Shown here: positions 11,992-14,455 of the stretch, piece by piece
Numbering within the stretch: the stretch's first letter is position 1
Layout of the letters: each line of letters begins with the position of its first letter
Assembly (NCBI GenBank): GCA_964631605.1
Contig: CAZVYG010000106.1
Location: 1-14,455 of the forward strand
From: JARKQH01 sp964631605
Lineage (GTDB): Bacteria > Verrucomicrobiota > Verrucomicrobiia > Limisphaerales > UBA8199
Reading direction: 5' to 3'
Length of the DNA stretch: 14,455 nt
The notes under the pieces: generated by a model
Told to the model about the DNA's origin: nothing
What the model saw: only the letters and a program-made list of their open reading frames with translations
Databases searched by the model: none
Translations under genes and position numbers: made by a program

Positions 11992-14455
11992 ATGGCGCCC
12001 GTTGCAGCGGAACCGATCTCAACAGTCGAGGCCGATTCGGCCTGGCTGCCCCCGGCCCCTGTACCGCAAGCGGTCCGATGCTACCATTGTGGGGAGCCCT
12101 GTCCCAGCGGCCAGTTCGCGCGCGAGGAAAAGATTTTCTGCTGCCAGGGCTGCCTGGTCGTCCACGAAATCCTCCAGGAGAATGGGCTGGGCCAGTTTTA
12201 CGATCTTAGCCAACACCCCGGGGTGCGCATTCGGGGGAACGCCGTTCGCGAGAAGTGGGCTTTCCTGGACGACCCCGCTTTGCAGCCGCAGTTGCTGGAT
12301 TTCAGCGACGGAGCCATCAACCGGGTCACCTTTCAGATTCCCTCCATGCATTGCGTGGCTTGCGTCTGGCTGTTGGAGAACCTTTTCCGGCTCCACCCGG
12401 GCATCGGTCAATCGCGTGTCAACTTTCCGCGCCGCGAAGTCTCTGTGAGCTACATTCCCGCCCGGATTTCACTGGCTGAACTGGCCGCCTTGCTCAGTTC
12501 GATTGGTTACGAGCCTCGCCTGTCGCTCGAGGCGCTGGCCAAGCCCTCCTCGCCGGCCGCCACCCATCGCAAACAATGGCTGCAGTTGGGCGTCGCTGGT
12601 TTCGCTTTCGGCAACATTATGTTGTTGAGTCTCCCCGCCTACCTGGGCCTCGACAGTTTCAGCGGCCCGGTTTTTCGCACGGTGTTTGGCTGGCTCAACC
12701 TCGCCCTGGCCGTGCCGGTGCTGATTTATAGCGCCTCGGACTACTGGAAATCCGCCTGGCTGGCGGTCCGACAAAGGTTGGTGACGCTGGATGTGCCGAT
12801 TGCCCTCGGCTTGGCCGCCCTTTACGGCCAGAGCGCCTTTGAAATTCTTTCCGGCCGCGGCGAGGGCTACCTGGACTCGCTTTCCGGCCTGGTGTTTTTC
12901 CTGCTCTGCGGAAGGGTTTTCCAGCAAAAGACCCACGAGCGCATTGCCTTCGACCGCGACTACCGATCCTTCTTCCCCCTGTCGGTGACGCGCAAGACCG
13001 CCGCGGGCGAGGCCGTGGTTCCCATCTCGCAACTCCAAGTCGGCGACACCCTCGTTTTGCGCCAGGGCGAAATCATCCCGGCGGACGCGACCCTCCTGCG
13101 CGGCGCCGGCCGGATTGACTACAGCTTTGTCACCGGCGAATCTCAAGCCGTTGGCCGTCAGCCGGGCGACCACCTTTACGCCGGTGGCCAGCAAATCGGC
13201 GCCACCATCGAGATTCAAATCGTCAAACCGGTTTCTCAAAGCTACCTCGCCTCCCTGTGGAGCCACGAGGCATTCCAGAAGCAACGGGGCGAGAGTCTGG
13301 ACACTCTGACCAACCGTTACAGCCGCCGATTTACCTGGCTGGTGATTGCCATTGCCCTCGGGGCGGCGGTCTATTGGATAACCGATGGCAATCCGGCCCG
13401 CGGCATCAAGGCATTCACTTCCGTCTTGATTGTCGCCTGTCCCTGCGCCCTGGCCTTGGCGGCCCCGTTCACCTTTGGGACGGCCCAGCGGCTCCTGGCC
13501 CGCCTTCAAGTATTCCTGAAAAGCGCCTTGGTCGTCGAGCGCCTGGCTCGCGTCCAGACCATCGTCTTCGACAAAACGGGAACCCTCACCGCGCCCCGCA
13601 GCCAGACGGTGCATTTTCATCCCCTCCTCGGTCCCGACTCCGGCTCGCCGGGCGCCGCCGCCCGTTCGCCAGACCCCAACCGGGTCAAAGAAAGCCGTGT
13701 GGACTTACCGTGGGCGCTGACGGCCGGCGAGCAGGCGATGGTGTGGCGTCTTTGCCGCCAATCCACCCACCCGCTCTCCGTTCAAATCGCCGAGTCGCTT
13801 CCCCCAGCCCCCGAGGCGCCTCTCATCCAGGATTACCTTGAAACTCCTGGCGCCGGCCTTCGTGCCACCATCGGGCAACACCGCCTCCACCTGGGCTCGA
13901 GGCAGTGGCTGGAAAGCTGCGGCATCGCCGTGCCCACGCTCCCTGCGCCCGCCGGCACCCAGGCGATTCTCGCGATTGACTGCCGGGTCCGCGGCGCTTT
14001 TGTCATTCAGGGGACGGTCCGGCCCGACACCGAGCGGCTCCTGCGCGAGCTTGGACAACGTTACGACCTGGCACTCTTGAGCGGCGACACCGAACGAGAA
14101 CGCGAGCGGTTTCAAGGATTATTTGGCCCAACGGCCCATCTTCAGTTCAACCAAAGCCCCATGGACAAGCTCGGGTTTATTCGACGGCTGCAGGAAGGCG
14201 GCCAGGTCGTCATGATGGTCGGGGACGGCCTCAACGACGCCGGGGCTCTCAAGCAAAGTGACATCGGTGTGGCGGTCGTCGAGCGGATCGGGGCGTTTTC
14301 CCCCGCCAGCGACATCATTCTGTCGGGCAGCCAGGTCCCCCGCCTTGGCGCCATCCTTCGCCTGGCCGGGCAGGCGACCCGTATCGTGCGCTTGAGTTTC
14401 GGCATATCCGCCCTTTACAATGCGCTTGGGATCAGCATCGCGGCGGCGGGCATTC
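11992..14455 (+). CDS. Heavy-metal (copper) P1B-type ATPase, CcoI/FixI-like, 3' end cut off
   Basis: About 821 residues are present; the frame stays open to the window edge. The N-terminus carries a Cys-rich metal-binding domain, C30-x2-C33-x3-C37 and C50-C51-x2-C54, as in CcoI/FixI pumps. An HMA domain with the metal site Cys121-x2-Cys124 (SMHCVAC) follows. Membrane helices lie near 197-215, 228-247, 264-285, 295-310, 447-465 and 474-498; the last holds the ion-binding CPC (483-485). Catalytic motifs are complete: TGES (381-384), the phosphorylation site DKTGT with Asp527, His593-Pro594 in the nucleotide-binding domain, and GDGLNDA (744-750). Only the final helix pair lies outside. The family exports Cu(I), usually to metallate cytochrome cbb3 oxidase, but no cco genes are visible. 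An in-frame stop at 11944-11946 limits the 5' end, and the ATG at 11992 is the first ATG. Substrate assignment is inference from motifs. Confidence 0.92.
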   Translation, partial: MAPVAAEPISTVEADSAWLPPAPVPQAVRCYHCGEPCPSGQFAREEKIFCCQGCLVVHEILQENGLGQFYDLSQHPGVRIRGNAVREKWAFLDDPALQPQLLDFSDGAINRVTFQIPSMHCVACVWLLENLFRLHPGIGQSRVNFPRREVSVSYIPARISLAELAALLSSIGYEPRLSLEALAKPSSPAATHRKQWLQLGVAGFAFGNIMLLSLPAYLGLDSFSGPVFRTVFGWLNLALAVPVLIYSASDYWKSAWLAVRQRLVTLDVPIALGLAALYGQSAFEILSGRGEGYLDSLSGLVFFLLCGRVFQQKTHERIAFDRDYRSFFPLSVTRKTAAGEAVVPISQLQVGDTLVLRQGEIIPADATLLRGAGRIDYSFVTGESQAVGRQPGDHLYAGGQQIGATIEIQIVKPVSQSYLASLWSHEAFQKQRGESLDTLTNRYSRRFTWLVIAIALGAAVYWITDGNPARGIKAFTSVLIVACPCALALAAPFTFGTAQRLLARLQVFLKSALVVERLARVQTIVFDKTGTLTAPRSQTVHFHPLLGPDSGSPGAAARSPDPNRVKESRVDLPWALTAGEQAMVWRLCRQSTHPLSVQIAESLPPAPEAPLIQDYLETPGAGLRATIGQHRLHLGSRQWLESCGIAVPTLPAPAGTQAILAIDCRVRGAFVIQGTVRPDTERLLRELGQRYDLALLSGDTERERERFQGLFGPTAHLQFNQSPMDKLGFIRRLQEGGQVVMMVGDGLNDAGALKQSDIGVAVVERIGAFSPASDIILSGSQVPRLGAILRLAGQATRIVRLSFGISALYNALGISIAAAGI

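Noticed and set aside
12469..13620. 383-codon minus-strand frame over the copper ATPase
   Set aside because: The + strand frame contains TGES, CPC and DKTGT motifs without interruption; the minus frame is a shadow.

Overview
The window looks like a chromosomal segment of a Verrucomicrobiota bacterium (Pedosphaera/Limisphaera-like). The clues are family types, not a marker gene: a pseudopilin with the H-X9-DG C-terminal motif, a secreted protein with DxDxDG calcium-loop repeats preceded by a Verrucomicrobia-style surface segment, a GH106-type rhamnosidase, and a sugar isomerase of the divergent L-fucose/L-arabinose isomerase type. Ribosome binding sites are mostly weak. Planctomycetota or Lentisphaerota remain possible. 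By eye, bases 1 to about 4280 have lower and more variable GC than the strongly GC-rich rest.

Left region (1-4275, all +). About 400 bases without a recognisable gene hold several hairpins and long-range inverted arms. They lead into a closely spaced run of four genes: a 768-residue secreted Ca-binding-repeat protein, a 120-residue three-helix membrane protein, a pseudopilin (H-X9-DG type), and a possible 71-residue single-helix protein. Gaps are 56, 29 and 14 nt; the first carries a perfect 13-bp palindrome. The run reads as a cell-envelope or secretion cassette, but only the pseudopilin has a recognisable family.

Centre (4307-11788). This is a divergent carbohydrate locus. Leftward runs an operon of a secreted GH106-like alpha-L-rhamnosidase and, 13 nt downstream, an L-fucose/L-arabinose-isomerase-family enzyme. 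Rightward, across a 201-bp shared intergenic region, runs an ExuT-like MFS hexuronate transporter that overlaps by one base (TGATG) a mannonate dehydratase (UxuA) with all four expected metal ligands. A coherent reading, which is inference, is use of a rhamnose- and uronate-containing glycan: the rhamnosidase acts outside the cytoplasm, the isomerase converts a released deoxy- or pentose sugar, the carrier imports uronate, and UxuA makes 2-keto-3-deoxygluconate from mannonate. No uronate isomerase, mannonate oxidoreductase, KDG kinase/aldolase or regulator is in the window.

Right end (11992-14455, +, cut by the window edge). This is a heavy-metal P1B-type ATPase of the CcoI/FixI type, with an N-terminal Cys-rich metal-binding domain, an HMA domain, a CPC transmembrane motif and all catalytic motifs. 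It probably exports Cu(I) for cytochrome cbb3 oxidase assembly and is functionally separate from the sugar locus.
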